A DNA stretch of 64,000 bases from Pontibacter chinhatensis (GCF_900113285.1 NZ_FOOT01000004.1:1-64000), one strand, 5' to 3'; numbered from the stretch's first letter, positions 18,769 through 28,058 are shown. A program made the numbers and translations. Notes: generated by a model not told the origin, from the sequence alone.

Positions 18769-19332
18769 CTACAGCCGGCCCTGCTGCTGCAGCAGAAACG
18801 CTGCTTTCAGGATTCCGGCCACGCTAATGGCATCCGTTATTTCGTTATTGGTGGCCATGCGCACCGCCTCCTGAAAGGGCACCTTTTTGATGTGCAGCAC
18901 CTCAGTTTCTTCAAAAGCAGTTTCGCCGGCGGTTAGTTCCTCGGCCAGAAAAACAAAGCCTTCTTCATCGGTTACAGAGTTGGAAGTATGTAGCCGGCAG
19001 ATATTCGTCCACTTGGCGGCCGTGAAACCGGTTTCCTCCTTCAGCTCGCGTTTGGCCGACTCCAGGATGTCGTTCTCCACCAGTCCGCCGCCCATGGGTA
19101 TCTCCCAGCTATACTCGTGCAGGGGGTAGCGGTACTGGCCGATCAGATAAGTATAGCCTTCGTTATCGATGGGTATAATACCGATGGCTTTGTTTTTCAT
19201 GCTTACCACGCCGTAGATGCCTTCGCTGCCGCCGGGGGTAAGTACTTTGTCTTCGCGTAGTTTAATCCAGGGATTCTGGTATACTTCCCGGCTGGATAGG
19301 GTGGTCCAGGGGTTATGTGTTTCGTCGATCAT
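18769..19332 (-). CDS. NUDIX hydrolase (ADP-ribose pyrophosphatase-like)
   Basis: A 187-residue NUDIX enzyme that hydrolyses a nucleoside diphosphate linked to another moiety. The Nudix box GGGLVENDILESAKRELKEETGF matches GX5EX7REUXEEXGU with all metal-binding glutamates. The sequence before it (YLIGQYRYPLHEYSWEIPMG) is typical of the ADP-sugar pyrophosphatase branch. The start is the ATG in MIDETHNPW. It is followed downstream by a palindromic AAGTATA pair and then plsC; whether it shares the operon promoter is unclear. Confidence 0.9.
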   Translation of the reverse strand: MIDETHNPWTTLSSREVYQNPWIKLREDKVLTPGGSEGIYGVVSMKNKAIGIIPIDNEGYTYLIGQYRYPLHEYSWEIPMGGGLVENDILESAKRELKEETGFTAAKWTNICRLHTSNSVTDEEGFVFLAEELTAGETAFEETEVLHIKKVPFQEAVRMATNNEITDAISVAGILKAAFLLQQQGRL

Positions 19333-19435
19333 AGCTTAATATGTTGCCAGTGCAAAGATAGGAAAGATGCGGGTCTTCAGGCTACCTTGGCCTGGCTGTA
19401 TAATTGTTCCTGTAGCTTTTAGAACTCCAGCTGCA

Positions 19436-19765
19436 CTAAGCCGAAGCCGCTTTAAACCACTCCCGCAGCAGATCCTTATCGATAGCTGCTGCAGATTTGA
19501 GCTTAATGTGGCGCATATCCTTGCCTGTGCCTTCCAGCAGGTTGTGCTTGTCGGTTAGTTTATCTAACTGGAAGAAGCCCAGCGTCACGTAGGCTTTGGC
19601 TGTTTTGAGGTAGGCAAAGTCTTTCGCTGCTTTGAAAACAGGCCGGCTCCACTTAAATTCCTCTACCACATTTGGCACACTTTCGTGGATGAGTTGGCGT
19701 ACCGCCTCCATGATCTCCTGGTGCTTTCCGGCATTGGTGATGTATTCTGTTACCTGTGGGTTCAT
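19436..19765 (-). CDS. DUF1801 domain protein
   Basis: A 109-residue protein that is almost entirely one DUF1801 (YdhG/YdeI-like) domain. The recognisable blocks are IRQLIHESVPNVVEEFKWSRPVFK-like residues 22-45, FAYLKTAKAYVTLGFFQ near 51-67, and the GTGKDMRHIKLKS segment near 80-92. The fold resembles frataxin-like small domains, but no biochemical role is established. It appears monocistronic. Confidence 0.8.
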   Translation of the reverse strand: MNPQVTEYITNAGKHQEIMEAVRQLIHESVPNVVEEFKWSRPVFKAAKDFAYLKTAKAYVTLGFFQLDKLTDKHNLLEGTGKDMRHIKLKSAAAIDKDLLREWFKAASA

Positions 19766-19880
19766 GAAGTATAGTTTATACTTTGGTTTGGTGAAGTAAC
19801 AAGACGTATAGCTTTAAAACTACAGAAATTATACTTTATACTTACTCGTAGCTACATACAAGTAAGTATAAAGTATAAAA

Positions 19881-20261
19881 TTAGCCCTTACGGGCTATCA
19901 TCTCCATCTCTACCTGCGCGCCCAGCGGCAGCGAGGCCACGCCGATGGTGGTGCGGGCAGGGTATGGCTCAGAAAACTGGGTCTTGTATACTTCGTTCAT
20001 GGCGCTGAAATTGCCCATATCGGTCAAAAACACATTTACTTTCACCACATGCTCCGGCGTAAGCCCGGCCGCGGCCAGCACCTGGAAGAGGTTTTTAAAG
20101 CACTGCTCCGTCTGGACGCTGATGTTTCCCTCCACCAGTTTACCGGTTGTGGCATCTATCGGCGTTTGCCCGGACAGGAAAACCAACTCGCCGGCCTCCA
20201 CGGCATGGGAATATGGGCCTACAGCTACGGCGCCTTCGGCGGTAAATGCTTTTCTGGGCAT
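19881..20261 (-). CDS. RidA family enamine/imine deaminase
   Basis: A 126-residue member of the YjgF/YER057c/RidA family. RidA proteins hydrolyse reactive enamine and imine intermediates released by PLP enzymes such as threonine dehydratase. The start (AVGPYSHAVEAGELVFLSGQTPID), the middle (VVKVNVFLTDMGNFSAMNEVY) and the C-terminal signature (YPARTTIGVASLPLGAQVEMEMIA) with the catalytic arginine are all present. Length is typical for a trimeric RidA. Confidence 0.93.
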   Translation of the reverse strand: MPRKAFTAEGAVAVGPYSHAVEAGELVFLSGQTPIDATTGKLVEGNISVQTEQCFKNLFQVLAAAGLTPEHVVKVNVFLTDMGNFSAMNEVYKTQFSEPYPARTTIGVASLPLGAQVEMEMIARKG

Positions 20262-20334
20262 GGTAGAACTTTGAGGTTAAATAAACGTGAGTCTTAAGAT
20301 AGCATTATTTCCGGGTTAAGCGGTGAGAAGTAAG

Positions 20335-20850
20335 TTACAATTTGCTTTCCTCCAGGTCTTTTTTCAGGCTCGCGATCTTCAGCCTTTTATTTGTCAACAG
20401 GTACCGCAGGTCGGCTTCATTATCAATCATCAGCTGCCTGTGGTAGTAGTTGATATGCTCCAGCACCGCAAAAGCATTGGCGCAAACCGCCCAGATCATC
20501 AGATTATCAGGTATGGTTCTCCAGTCTGTGATGGATAGCTGCAGGAGGAGCACCAAAGGCATCAGCCCGATTAAAACGATGTTCACGCGCTTGGATTTCC
20601 TGAAAAACTGAAGGCTTTTTACCTGGCTGAATGTTTTGCCGCTTAACCGGTGCAGCTTGAGTTTCCAATAGTGCTGGCCCTGCAGCAGGATGACGATGCA
20701 CACCAGAAGCCCGTAGATCAGCAAAAGGATATCTGCCAGGGCGTAATGATACAGCAAGTAAACCACCAGCAGGGGAAACGTAACCAAAGCGTGGAACTTC
20801 TCGAGAGGGTAATACCAGCTTAGCCGCTTAATTAATGCTTTTTTACTCAT
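20335..20850 (-). CDS. Small predicted membrane protein
   Basis: A 171-residue protein I do not recognise. Two adjacent hydrophobic segments (about residues 20-58) and two further ones (about 92-112 and 118-135) suggest a four-helix inner-membrane protein with positively charged loops and a lysine-rich tail. It is encoded alone, downstream of the acyl-CoA synthetase terminator and in the same orientation as its neighbours. Confidence 0.6.
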   Translation of the reverse strand: MSKKALIKRLSWYYPLEKFHALVTFPLLVVYLLYHYALADILLLIYGLLVCIVILLQGQHYWKLKLHRLSGKTFSQVKSLQFFRKSKRVNIVLIGLMPLVLLLQLSITDWRTIPDNLMIWAVCANAFAVLEHINYYHRQLMIDNEADLRYLLTNKRLKIASLKKDLEESKL

Positions 20851-20984
20851 GCTAAAGGGGAAGGAACAATTGCCAATTCAGCGCGTTTTTGCTTACCGGC
20901 GTCCACATATACTTTCGCACTAACCGCACTGTACCGGCAAATATAACCCCAAGCTATTGTATTGCTATACTTCCAGGCACATAT

Positions 20985-21028
20985 AAAAAGCATGCAGTCC
21001 TACAGCCGGAGCCGCAGAACTGCATGCC
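20985..21028 (-). terminator. Terminator of the acyl-CoA synthetase gene
   Basis: On the minus strand GGCATGCAGT pairs with ACTGCATGC around a GC-rich inner stem and is followed by TTTTTATA. It lies 30-70 bases past the stop codon at 21058. Confidence 0.8.
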
Positions 21029-21057
21029 TTCCATCATACTTTCCGGAGGTTACTCTT

Positions 21058-24000
21058 CTACAACGCCCCAGCCTTGATTTCATCCACCACATCCGGGTCG
21101 AGCAGCGTGGACGTGTCGCCCAGGTTGGACGTTTCGCCTTCGGCTATTTTGCGCAGGATGCGGCGCATGATCTTGCCAGAACGCGTCTTAGGCAAACCGC
21201 TGACGATCTGAATCTTGTCCGGCTTGGCGATCTTACCGATCTTCTCCACCACCGTCTCGATGATCTCAGCACGCAGGTACTCCTCTTTCTCCGGAATTTC
21301 CTTGCAGATCACAAACGCGTAGATGCCCTGCCCTTTCACATCGTGTGGGTAGCCCACCACAGCCGACTCTACCACGTGCTCGTTGTGGTTGATAGCCTCT
21401 TCGATCTCAGCAGTTCCGAAGCGGTGGCCGGACACGTTGATCACGTCGTCCACACGGCCGATGATGCGGTACAGCCCGTTCTCATCGCGCTTGGCACCGT
21501 CACCGGTAAAGTATAAACCTTTGTAGGTAGAGAAGTAGCTCAAACGGCAGCGCTCGTGGTCGCCGTAGGTGGTGCGAATCATACCCGGCCATGGGAACTT
21601 CATGCACAGGTAACCCTCTACCCCATTCTCGGCGATTTCGTTGCCTTCGCTGTCTACCAGTATCGGCTGAATACCAGGCAAAGGCAGCGCGGCATGGCTC
21701 GGCTTCATAGGCGTTACGCCGGCAAGGGTCGAGATCATGATGCCACCGGTTTCGGTCTGCCACCAGGTATCCACCACCGGGCAGCGCTCCTTACCTACGT
21801 GGGTATGGTACCAGTGCCAGGCCTCCTCGTTTATCGGCTCACCCACCGAGCCCAGCACCTTCAGGGAGTCGAGGCTATAGGAAAGCACATCGTCAATATC
21901 ACCGGCCATCAGCGAACGGATAGCTGTTGGGGCCGTGTAGAAAATCGTCACGCCATACTTGTCGCACACCTGCCAGAAACGACCGTTGTCCGGATAGGTT
22001 GGCACGCCCTCAAACATCAGCGTGGTGGCGCCGCTCAGCAGCGGACCGTAGAGCAGGTAGGTATGGCCCGTCACCCAGCCAATGTCGGCCGTACACCAGT
22101 AGATGTCGCTTTCCTGGTACTGGAACACGTTCATGAAGCTATACTGCGCATAGACCATATAACCGCCGCAGGTATGCACCACGCCCTTCGGTTTACCCGT
22201 AGAGCCAGAAGTATAAAGTATAAAGAGCATGTCCTCGGCATCCATTTCTTCGGCAGGGCAGTCTTTGCTTACCGTCTTCACCTCATCATGGAACCACACG
22301 TCGCGGCCCTCCACCATGTTCACGGCCCAACCCAAACGCTCCACCACAATCACGCGCTGCACCGATGGGCAGTTCTCCAAGGCCTCGTCCACCACGCGCT
22401 TCACAGGAATCTGCTTGGCGCCGCGGTTCAAACCATCAGAGGTCAGTACCATGGTAGCCTGCGCATCGTTAATGCGGTCGGCCATACTTACTGCCGAGAA
22501 ACCGGCAAAGATCACCGAATGGGTCGCGCCAATGCGGGCGCAGGCCAGCACCGCGATCGCCAGCTCCGGAATCATCGGCATGTAGATACAGATGCGGTCG
22601 CCTTTCTTGGCGCCGTTTTTCTTCAGCACGTTGGCAAACTGGCATACTTTCTCGTGCAGCTCGCGGTATGTATAGCGGATAAAGCGTTCTTTCGGGTCGT
22701 TGGGCTCCCAAATCAGGGCCAGCTTGTTGCCGCGTGTTTTCAGGTGGCGGTCGAGGCAGTTCTCTGTGATGTTCATTTTACCGCCCTGGAACCACTTCAC
22801 GTTTGGCTCGTCAAAGTTCCAATCCAGCACCTTGTCCCACTTCTTGCGCCAGGTAAAGGTGTCGGCTATGTCAGCCCAAAACCCCTCGGGGTCCTCTGTG
22901 CTGCGTTTGTAGGCCTCCTGGTACTCCTCGTAGGACTTAAGTTGATAATTCGTCATGGCAAGATTTAATTCTTGGTTAGATAGTGTTTTAAGGTTTATAA
23001 AAGCATTCCCAACTCGCCTGCTCTTCAGGCGGTCGCGTATCTCGGTCAGTATGGCCGGGTCGTCAATCGTAGACGGCACAGCGTACGGGGTGCCATCGGC
23101 GATGTGGCGCAGGATGCGCCTGAGTATTTTGCCGGAGCGCGTCTTGGGCAGGCGCTGCACTTGCAGCACCGTCCTGAAGTAGGCCACCGCCCCAATCTTC
23201 TCCCGCACCAGCGCCACCAGCTCTTTCTCCAGCTCCTGCTCCGGAATAGTCTGTCCGTCTTTGAGTACCACCAGCCCCACAGGCCGCTGCCCTCGCAGTT
23301 CGTCCCCTATTCCAATCACGGCACATTCGGCCACGGCAGGGTGCGAGGAGACCATCTCCTCCATTTCGCCGGTCGAAAGCCTATGGCCCGACACATTAAT
23401 CACATCGTCGATGCGGCCCATAATGTATACGTAGCCGTCCTCGTCGATGTAGCCGCCGTCGCCGGTCATGTAGTAGCCGGGGAAGCGCTCCAGGTAGGAC
23501 TTGCGGAACCGCTCGTCGTCCTCCCACAGCGTGGGGAGGCAGCCCGGCGGCAAAGGCAGCTTCACGGCCACAATGCCCTCCTGGCCCGGGATGAGTTGTT
23601 GCCCCTCCTCGTTGAGGATGTGCACCTTGTAGCCGCTCACGGGTTTTCCTGCCGACCCCGGTTTAGCCGGGAAAGGCTCTATGCCCATCATGGTCGCCAC
23701 CATCGGCCAGCCCGATTCGGTTTGCCACCAGTGGTCAATAACTGGCACTTGCAGTAGGTCCTTGGCCCAGTAGTAGGTGGCCGGATCACAACGCTCACCA
23801 GCTAAAAATAGGTATTTTAATGAAGGAGTGCCGTATTTTTTCTTAAAATGTCCGTCCGGGTCTTCTTTTTTGATAGCCCGGAAAGCGGTTGGCGCCGTGA
23901 ACAGTACTTTTACCTCATGCTCCTGGATAATACGCCAGAAAGTACCGGCGTCGGGCGTGCGCACGGGCTTGCCCTCGAAAAGGATGGAGGTGCAGCCGTG

Positions 24001-24927
24001 GATAAGCGGCGCGTATACCAGGTAAGAATGCCCCACAGCCCAGCCCACATCCGACGCTGCCCAGAACACATCGCCCGGGTCCACGTCGTACACTGCCTTC
24101 ATGCTATACTTTAGCGCCACGGCATGGCCTCCGTTGTCGCGCACGATGCCCTTGGGTTTGCCGGTAGTGCCCGAAGTATAAAGCATGTACAGCGGGTCGG
24201 TGGCATCCACGGGTACGCATGCGGCTGGCTCGGCCTGCTCCAGAAGCTCCATGTAGTCCAGGTCGCGGCCCGGCTGCAGCGCGGCCTGCACCTGCGGGCG
24301 CTGCAGGATGATGGTATGGTCCGGCTGGTGCGTGCTGCTGGCCAGTGCCTTGTCCAGCAAAGGCTTGTAGGGAATCACGTTGGAAAACTCGATGCCGCAG
24401 GAGGCGGAGATAACAACCTTGGGCTTGGCATCGTCAATGCGGACGCTTAACTCATGCGGCGCAAAGCCCCCGAACACCACTGAATGGATAGCTCCCAGCC
24501 GTGCGCAGGCCAGCATCGCCACTACCGCCTCAGGTATCACCGGCATATAAATTACCACGGTATCGCCTTTGCCAATGCCCAGGTTTTGCAGCGCCCCGGC
24601 AAAGCGGGCTACCAAATCGCGCAGCTCGGCATACGTATACTTGCGGAGCACCCCCGTTACCGGCGAGTCGTAGATGAGGGCGTGCTGCCCCGCACGGCCG
24701 TTCTCGACATGGTAGTCCAAGGCCAGGTAGGCGGTGTTAAGCTTGCCGCCCTTGAACCAGCGGTAGAAGCCCTTTTCATCGGTACTCAGGACTTGCTCAG
24801 GTTTCTCGTACCAGGCAATCTGCTCGGCCTGCTCGCCCCAGAAGCTTTCCGGGTCGGCTATACTTCGGGCATACTCCCGGGCATAGCTTTTTGGTTTTCG
24901 TTGTGAGGTTTTCATAGTTCCAGCCAT
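21058..24927 (-). CDS. Tandem acyl-CoA synthetase fusion: propionyl-CoA synthetase-like plus acetyl-CoA synthetase
   Basis: One uninterrupted frame of 1289 residues encodes two complete AMP-forming acyl-CoA synthetases. Residues 1-657 resemble PrpE/AcsA-type propionyl-CoA synthetase (DPLYMLYTSGTTGKPKGIVRDNGGH; WWQTESGWPM; GYYMTGDGGYIDEDGYVYIMGRIDDVINVSGHRLST; acetylatable lysine in PKTRSGKILRR). Residues 658-1289 resemble Acs (MLFILYTSGSTGKPKGVVHTCGGY; WWQTETGGIM; PKTRSGKIMRR). Each converts a short-chain acid, ATP and CoA to acyl-CoA, AMP and PPi. The joint (22957-23000) is AT-rich and looks like a former intergenic spacer. The Acs half begins at an internal ATG at 22956 that would be its normal start, so it may also be translated separately. 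Likely transcribed with the downstream small-acid symporter's pathway. Confidence 0.9.
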   Translation of the reverse strand: MAGTMKTSQRKPKSYAREYARSIADPESFWGEQAEQIAWYEKPEQVLSTDEKGFYRWFKGGKLNTAYLALDYHVENGRAGQHALIYDSPVTGVLRKYTYAELRDLVARFAGALQNLGIGKGDTVVIYMPVIPEAVVAMLACARLGAIHSVVFGGFAPHELSVRIDDAKPKVVISASCGIEFSNVIPYKPLLDKALASSTHQPDHTIILQRPQVQAALQPGRDLDYMELLEQAEPAACVPVDATDPLYMLYTSGTTGKPKGIVRDNGGHAVALKYSMKAVYDVDPGDVFWAASDVGWAVGHSYLVYAPLIHGCTSILFEGKPVRTPDAGTFWRIIQEHEVKVLFTAPTAFRAIKKEDPDGHFKKKYGTPSLKYLFLAGERCDPATYYWAKDLLQVPVIDHWWQTESGWPMVATMMGIEPFPAKPGSAGKPVSGYKVHILNEEGQQLIPGQEGIVAVKLPLPPGCLPTLWEDDERFRKSYLERFPGYYMTGDGGYIDEDGYVYIMGRIDDVINVSGHRLSTGEMEEMVSSHPAVAECAVIGIGDELRGQRPVGLVVLKDGQTIPEQELEKELVALVREKIGAVAYFRTVLQVQRLPKTRSGKILRRILRHIADGTPYAVPSTIDDPAILTEIRDRLKSRRVGNAFINLKTLSNQELNLAMTNYQLKSYEEYQEAYKRSTEDPEGFWADIADTFTWRKKWDKVLDWNFDEPNVKWFQGGKMNITENCLDRHLKTRGNKLALIWEPNDPKERFIRYTYRELHEKVCQFANVLKKNGAKKGDRICIYMPMIPELAIAVLACARIGATHSVIFAGFSAVSMADRINDAQATMVLTSDGLNRGAKQIPVKRVVDEALENCPSVQRVIVVERLGWAVNMVEGRDVWFHDEVKTVSKDCPAEEMDAEDMLFILYTSGSTGKPKGVVHTCGGYMVYAQYSFMNVFQYQESDIYWCTADIGWVTGHTYLLYGPLLSGATTLMFEGVPTYPDNGRFWQVCDKYGVTIFYTAPTAIRSLMAGDIDDVLSYSLDSLKVLGSVGEPINEEAWHWYHTHVGKERCPVVDTWWQTETGGIMISTLAGVTPMKPSHAALPLPGIQPILVDSEGNEIAENGVEGYLCMKFPWPGMIRTTYGDHERCRLSYFSTYKGLYFTGDGAKRDENGLYRIIGRVDDVINVSGHRFGTAEIEEAINHNEHVVESAVVGYPHDVKGQGIYAFVICKEIPEKEEYLRAEIIETVVEKIGKIAKPDKIQIVSGLPKTRSGKIMRRILRKIAEGETSNLGDTSTLLDPDVVDEIKAGAL
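22954..22956 (-). promoter_or_regulatory. acs: Internal ATG that would start a separate Acs polypeptide
   Basis: The ATG at 22956 precedes TNYQLKSYEEYQEAY, the usual N-terminus of Bacteroidota Acs, and is preceded by AT-rich DNA (ACCAAGAATTAAATCTTGCC) like an intergenic ribosome-binding region. From here to 21058 is a normal-length Acs of 632 residues. This suggests two formerly separate genes read as one frame. Confidence 0.55.
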
Positions 24928-25024
24928 CTCAATTTCTGTTTAAGCATCAAGGTTCATCCCATTCATCAAAACGCATAAAAGGAGCCTTTGGGATATGCCA
25001 ACCTGCCTGCCGCATCAAAAATTA

Positions 25025-26716
25025 TCAGTGGTGCGCCACCGCAGCACCTGACCCTCTCGGAACGCGGATGTCTTCTATCAATTCCTGAATATGCATCGGC
25101 GGTGGCGGCGTCATGCGCGATACCAAAAAGGAGACGATGAAGTTAAACAGCATCCCCAGCGTGCCGATGCCTTCGGGAGAGATGCCCATCCACCAGTTTT
25201 CCGGCAGGTTCGCCTCCGGGTTGATGAACTTAAAGTAGGAGATGTAGGAAATGGTGAAGGCAAGCCCTACCACCATGCCCCAGATAGCTCCCTGCTTATT
25301 CATACGCGTAGAGAAGATGCCCATGATGATGACCGGAAAAAAAGAGGCCGCCGCCAGACCAAAGGCAAAGGCCACCACCTCGGCCACAAAACCGGGTGGA
25401 TAAACCCCGAAGTAGCCGGCCACCACCACCGCCAGCATCGCGGCCAGACGTGCCGCCACCAGTTCGCGCTTCTCCGAAATTCCGGGCATAAACGACTTTT
25501 TGAGCAAGTCGTGGGAGATGGAGGTGGAGATAACCAGCAACAGACCGGCCGCCGTGGAAAGGGCGGCTGCCAGGCCTCCGGCTGCCACCAGGGCAATCAC
25601 CCAATTGGGCAGGTTGGCAATTTCCGGGTTAGCCAGCACCATGATGTCTTTGTCAATGGTCAGTTCGTTGGCCTCCGGGTGGTTGACATACTGCACATGG
25701 CCGTCGCCGTTTTTATCATCGATGCTGATGAGTCCGGTTTTTTGCCAGTTCTGCACCCACTGCGGCATTTCAGCTACAGGGCGGTTGCTGATGTTGTTGA
25801 GCATGTTGTAGAGGCCGAAAGCGCCGATTGCCGGAGCTGTGGTGTAAAGTATGGCAATAAACGCCAGCGCATACCCGGCAGATTTCCGGGCATCCCTTAC
25901 CTTAGGTACGGTAAAGAAGCGCACAATCACGTGGGGCAACCCGGCAGTGCCCACCATCAGCGCTGCGGTGATAAAAAATACATCGATGGTTGACTTGGTA
26001 CCGCTCGTGTAGGGGGCAAAGCCCAATTCACCGAGCATGCCATCCAGCTTCTGCAGCAAGGGTGTTCCGTCTTCCAGCGTGCCCCCTAAGCCGAGCTGCG
26101 GAATCGGGTGACCGGTGAGCATGACGGAGATAAAGATAGCTGGCACCATGTAGGCAAAAATCAGCACACAGTACTGTGCCACCTGAGTATAGGTAATGCC
26201 TTTCATGCCGCCCAGTACGGCATAAAACAGCACAATCACCATCCCGATAATCACCCCCGTCTCTATCTGCACCTCCAAAAAGCGGGAGAACACGATGCCC
26301 ACGCCGCGCATCTGCCCTGCCACGTAGGTAAACGAAACAAAGATGGCACAAACCACCGCCACCAGGCGGGCTGTTTTGGAGTAATAACGCTCGCCCACAA
26401 AATCGGGCACGGTAAATTTGCCGAACTTGCGTAGGTACGGAGCCAGCAGCAAGGCCAGCAGTACGTAGCCGCCCGTCCAGCCCATCAGGTACACCGAACC
26501 GTCGTAGCCCATAAACGAAATCAGGCCGGCCATGGAGATAAAGGAGGCCGCGCTCATCCAGTCGGCGGCGGTGGCCATACCGTTTGCCAGCGGGCTCACC
26601 CCGCCCCCGGCCACGTAAAATTCTTTCGTAGATCCGGCACGCGACCAGATGGCAATGCCAATGTACAAGGCAAACGTGAGGCCTACAATCAGGTAGGTCC
26701 AGGCTAAAATACTCAT
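25025..26716 (-). CDS. Sodium:solute symporter (ActP-like, SSS family)
   Basis: A 563-residue, about 13-helix sodium/solute symporter. The first helices and EFYVAGGGVSPLANGMATAADWMSAASFISMAGLI match the ActP/MctC-type acetate, propionate and pyruvate permeases and the sister group encoded with a DUF4212 subunit. The gene is preceded by the DUF4212 gene on the same strand and followed by the double acyl-CoA synthetase gene, so an acid uptake and activation module is likely. A hydrophilic loop around residues 325-360 includes DDKNGDGHVQY, an EF-hand-like acidic insert between helices that I cannot assign a role. Substrate specificity is inferred from context. Confidence 0.9.
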   Translation of the reverse strand: MSILAWTYLIVGLTFALYIGIAIWSRAGSTKEFYVAGGGVSPLANGMATAADWMSAASFISMAGLISFMGYDGSVYLMGWTGGYVLLALLLAPYLRKFGKFTVPDFVGERYYSKTARLVAVVCAIFVSFTYVAGQMRGVGIVFSRFLEVQIETGVIIGMVIVLFYAVLGGMKGITYTQVAQYCVLIFAYMVPAIFISVMLTGHPIPQLGLGGTLEDGTPLLQKLDGMLGELGFAPYTSGTKSTIDVFFITAALMVGTAGLPHVIVRFFTVPKVRDARKSAGYALAFIAILYTTAPAIGAFGLYNMLNNISNRPVAEMPQWVQNWQKTGLISIDDKNGDGHVQYVNHPEANELTIDKDIMVLANPEIANLPNWVIALVAAGGLAAALSTAAGLLLVISTSISHDLLKKSFMPGISEKRELVAARLAAMLAVVVAGYFGVYPPGFVAEVVAFAFGLAAASFFPVIIMGIFSTRMNKQGAIWGMVVGLAFTISYISYFKFINPEANLPENWWMGISPEGIGTLGMLFNFIVSFLVSRMTPPPPMHIQELIEDIRVPRGSGAAVAHH

Positions 26717-26743
26717 GGGAATTATGTTTAAGGTGAGATGGGA

Positions 26744-27007
26744 TTAGTCTTCGTGCACGTCAAACTCGCGGTCGAGCCTGTTCATCAGCCACACATAAGC
26801 GAAGATAATCAGCATGAAAAAGTAAATAGACCCTTGCTGTGCAAACCAGAAACCCAGCTTAAAGCTGCCCAGCGTAAACTGGTTCAGCTCCTCGACCAAC
26901 AGTATCCCGAACAGGTAGGATACGGCAAACCATATCCCAAGCAGGAAGAGTAAGATGCGGAGATTTCGTTTCCAGTAGGCCTGCAGCTTTTGTCTTTTAT
27001 TATTCAT
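26744..27007 (-). CDS. DUF4212 small subunit of sodium:solute symporter
   Basis: An 87-residue protein with two membrane helices (ILLFLLGIWFAVSYLFGILLV at about 18-38 and GSIYFFMLIIFAYVWLMNRL at about 58-77) and the conserved QKLQAYWKRN N-terminus of DUF4212 proteins. In other bacteria this small protein is encoded immediately before an SSS-family permease and is thought to be its partner subunit. Here it precedes the symporter gene by 27 bases. It ends in RLDREFDVHED, matching the family. Confidence 0.9.
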   Translation of the reverse strand: MNNKRQKLQAYWKRNLRILLFLLGIWFAVSYLFGILLVEELNQFTLGSFKLGFWFAQQGSIYFFMLIIFAYVWLMNRLDREFDVHED

Positions 27008-27226
27008 CTTTTAGCGGTTAGAAGTGTGTAGGCAGTGTTTTGTGTGTTCGGGTTGATGCTCCTGCCTATACTTTGGCAGGTCACCTTCTCCATGCCTCTG
27101 CAAACCTGTATCCTGTATAAGGTGGACTTAGGTTTAAGTATAGCATTAAGAAATTAGTGAATTTGAAATATAAGAAAAAGCTTTTATACTTCAACCTCTG
27201 CACTTTAACGATCGCAGGTATTAGAA

Positions 27227-27256
27227 TAAAAAAGGCTCTGCCATGTAGCAGAGCCT
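27227..27256 (-). terminator. Terminator of the SDR gene
   Basis: On the minus strand GGCTCTGC and GCAGAGCC form a stem with a CATGTA-type loop, followed by TTTTTTATTC. It lies about 27 bases after the SDR stop codon. Confidence 0.8.
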
Positions 27257-27282
27257 GAATAAGGAGTATGTCTGAAACCGGA

Positions 27283-28011
27283 TTACATGTCCCGCACTGA
27301 TACCACCACGTCGTTATACTTGCCCGTGTTGTGGAGGAAGTCTTTGATCTTTAAAGCAACTTCTTCCGGAGAGGCCAGCTCGTTATTGGCTTTGTACTGC
27401 CGGAACTTCTCTACCGTGCTGAAGCGGCCGGCGTCGCTGGAGCGTATCTGGCCCTGCATCTGCGTATCCACCACGCCCGGCGAGAGAGCGTATACTTTCA
27501 CGCCGGTGCCGCGCTTGTCCTGCTCCAGTTGCACGGTGTGGGAGAGCATGTCAATAGCGGCCTTGGAGGCGCAGTAGCTCGCCCAACCGTCCACAGGATA
27601 CTTGCCAGCGCCCGAGCTGATGTTGACAACGACTTTCTGCGCCTGCTGCTCCTGGTATACTTCCAGAAAGGTGTTCATCAGCATGGCAGGCACAATCACG
27701 TTAACGTCGAACACAAACTGAAAGCGCTCGTTGGGCATGCCCTCCCCTACATACCCTATATCGCCCAGCACGCCAGCGTTGTTAATTAGCACAAGCTTCT
27801 CGGCGTCCGGGTAAGGCAGGAATATCTTCTGCAGGTTGTGTTCCACGGCAGGGATATCGGAGAAATCGAGGGGCTGGTGGCGGTAGTTCGGGTGCTTGAT
27901 GCTGCAGCTGCGCGATACGCCCACCACGCGGTTATTCTCGTCTTTCAGCAGCTCTTCGGCCAGCGCCTTGCCTATGCCCTTGCTGGCCCCGGTGATGATG
28001 TAGATGTTCAA
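27283..28011 (-). CDS. Short-chain dehydrogenase/reductase (benzil reductase-like)
   Basis: A 242-residue SDR enzyme. It has the cofactor motif TGASKGIG at residues 7-14, NNAG near 80, the catalytic serine in NISSGAGKYP and the active-site YCASK (YxxxK). The sequence most resembles the sepiapterin reductase/benzil reductase (YueD) group, NADPH-dependent carbonyl reductases with broad substrates. Because the cofactor motif begins at residue 7, the start must be the TTG at 28011; no ATG is available in front. The upstream side is a degenerate AGTTAGAAGG repeat tract that may have displaced the original start region. Confidence 0.88.
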   Translation of the reverse strand: MNIYIITGASKGIGKALAEELLKDENNRVVGVSRSCSIKHPNYRHQPLDFSDIPAVEHNLQKIFLPYPDAEKLVLINNAGVLGDIGYVGEGMPNERFQFVFDVNVIVPAMLMNTFLEVYQEQQAQKVVVNISSGAGKYPVDGWASYCASKAAIDMLSHTVQLEQDKRGTGVKVYALSPGVVDTQMQGQIRSSDAGRFSTVEKFRQYKANNELASPEEVALKIKDFLHNTGKYNDVVVSVRDM

Positions 28012-28013
28012 AA

Positions 28014-28058
28014 TTAGAAAGTTAGAAGGTTAAAAAGTTAGAAAGTTGGAGTTAGAGG
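28014..28058. repeat. Low-complexity GTTAGAAAG tract upstream of the SDR gene
   Basis: A run of AGAAAGTTAGAAGGTTAAAAAG-like units directly abuts the TTG start of the SDR gene. It belongs to the same low-complexity family seen near 13703-13800 and 28755-28857. Confidence 0.55.

Noticed and set aside
21556..22968. A 470-codon open frame on the plus strand opposite acs
   Set aside because: It is antisense to the conserved Acs half, its translation is His/Arg-rich with no domain, and it arises from the GC-rich third positions of the real gene.
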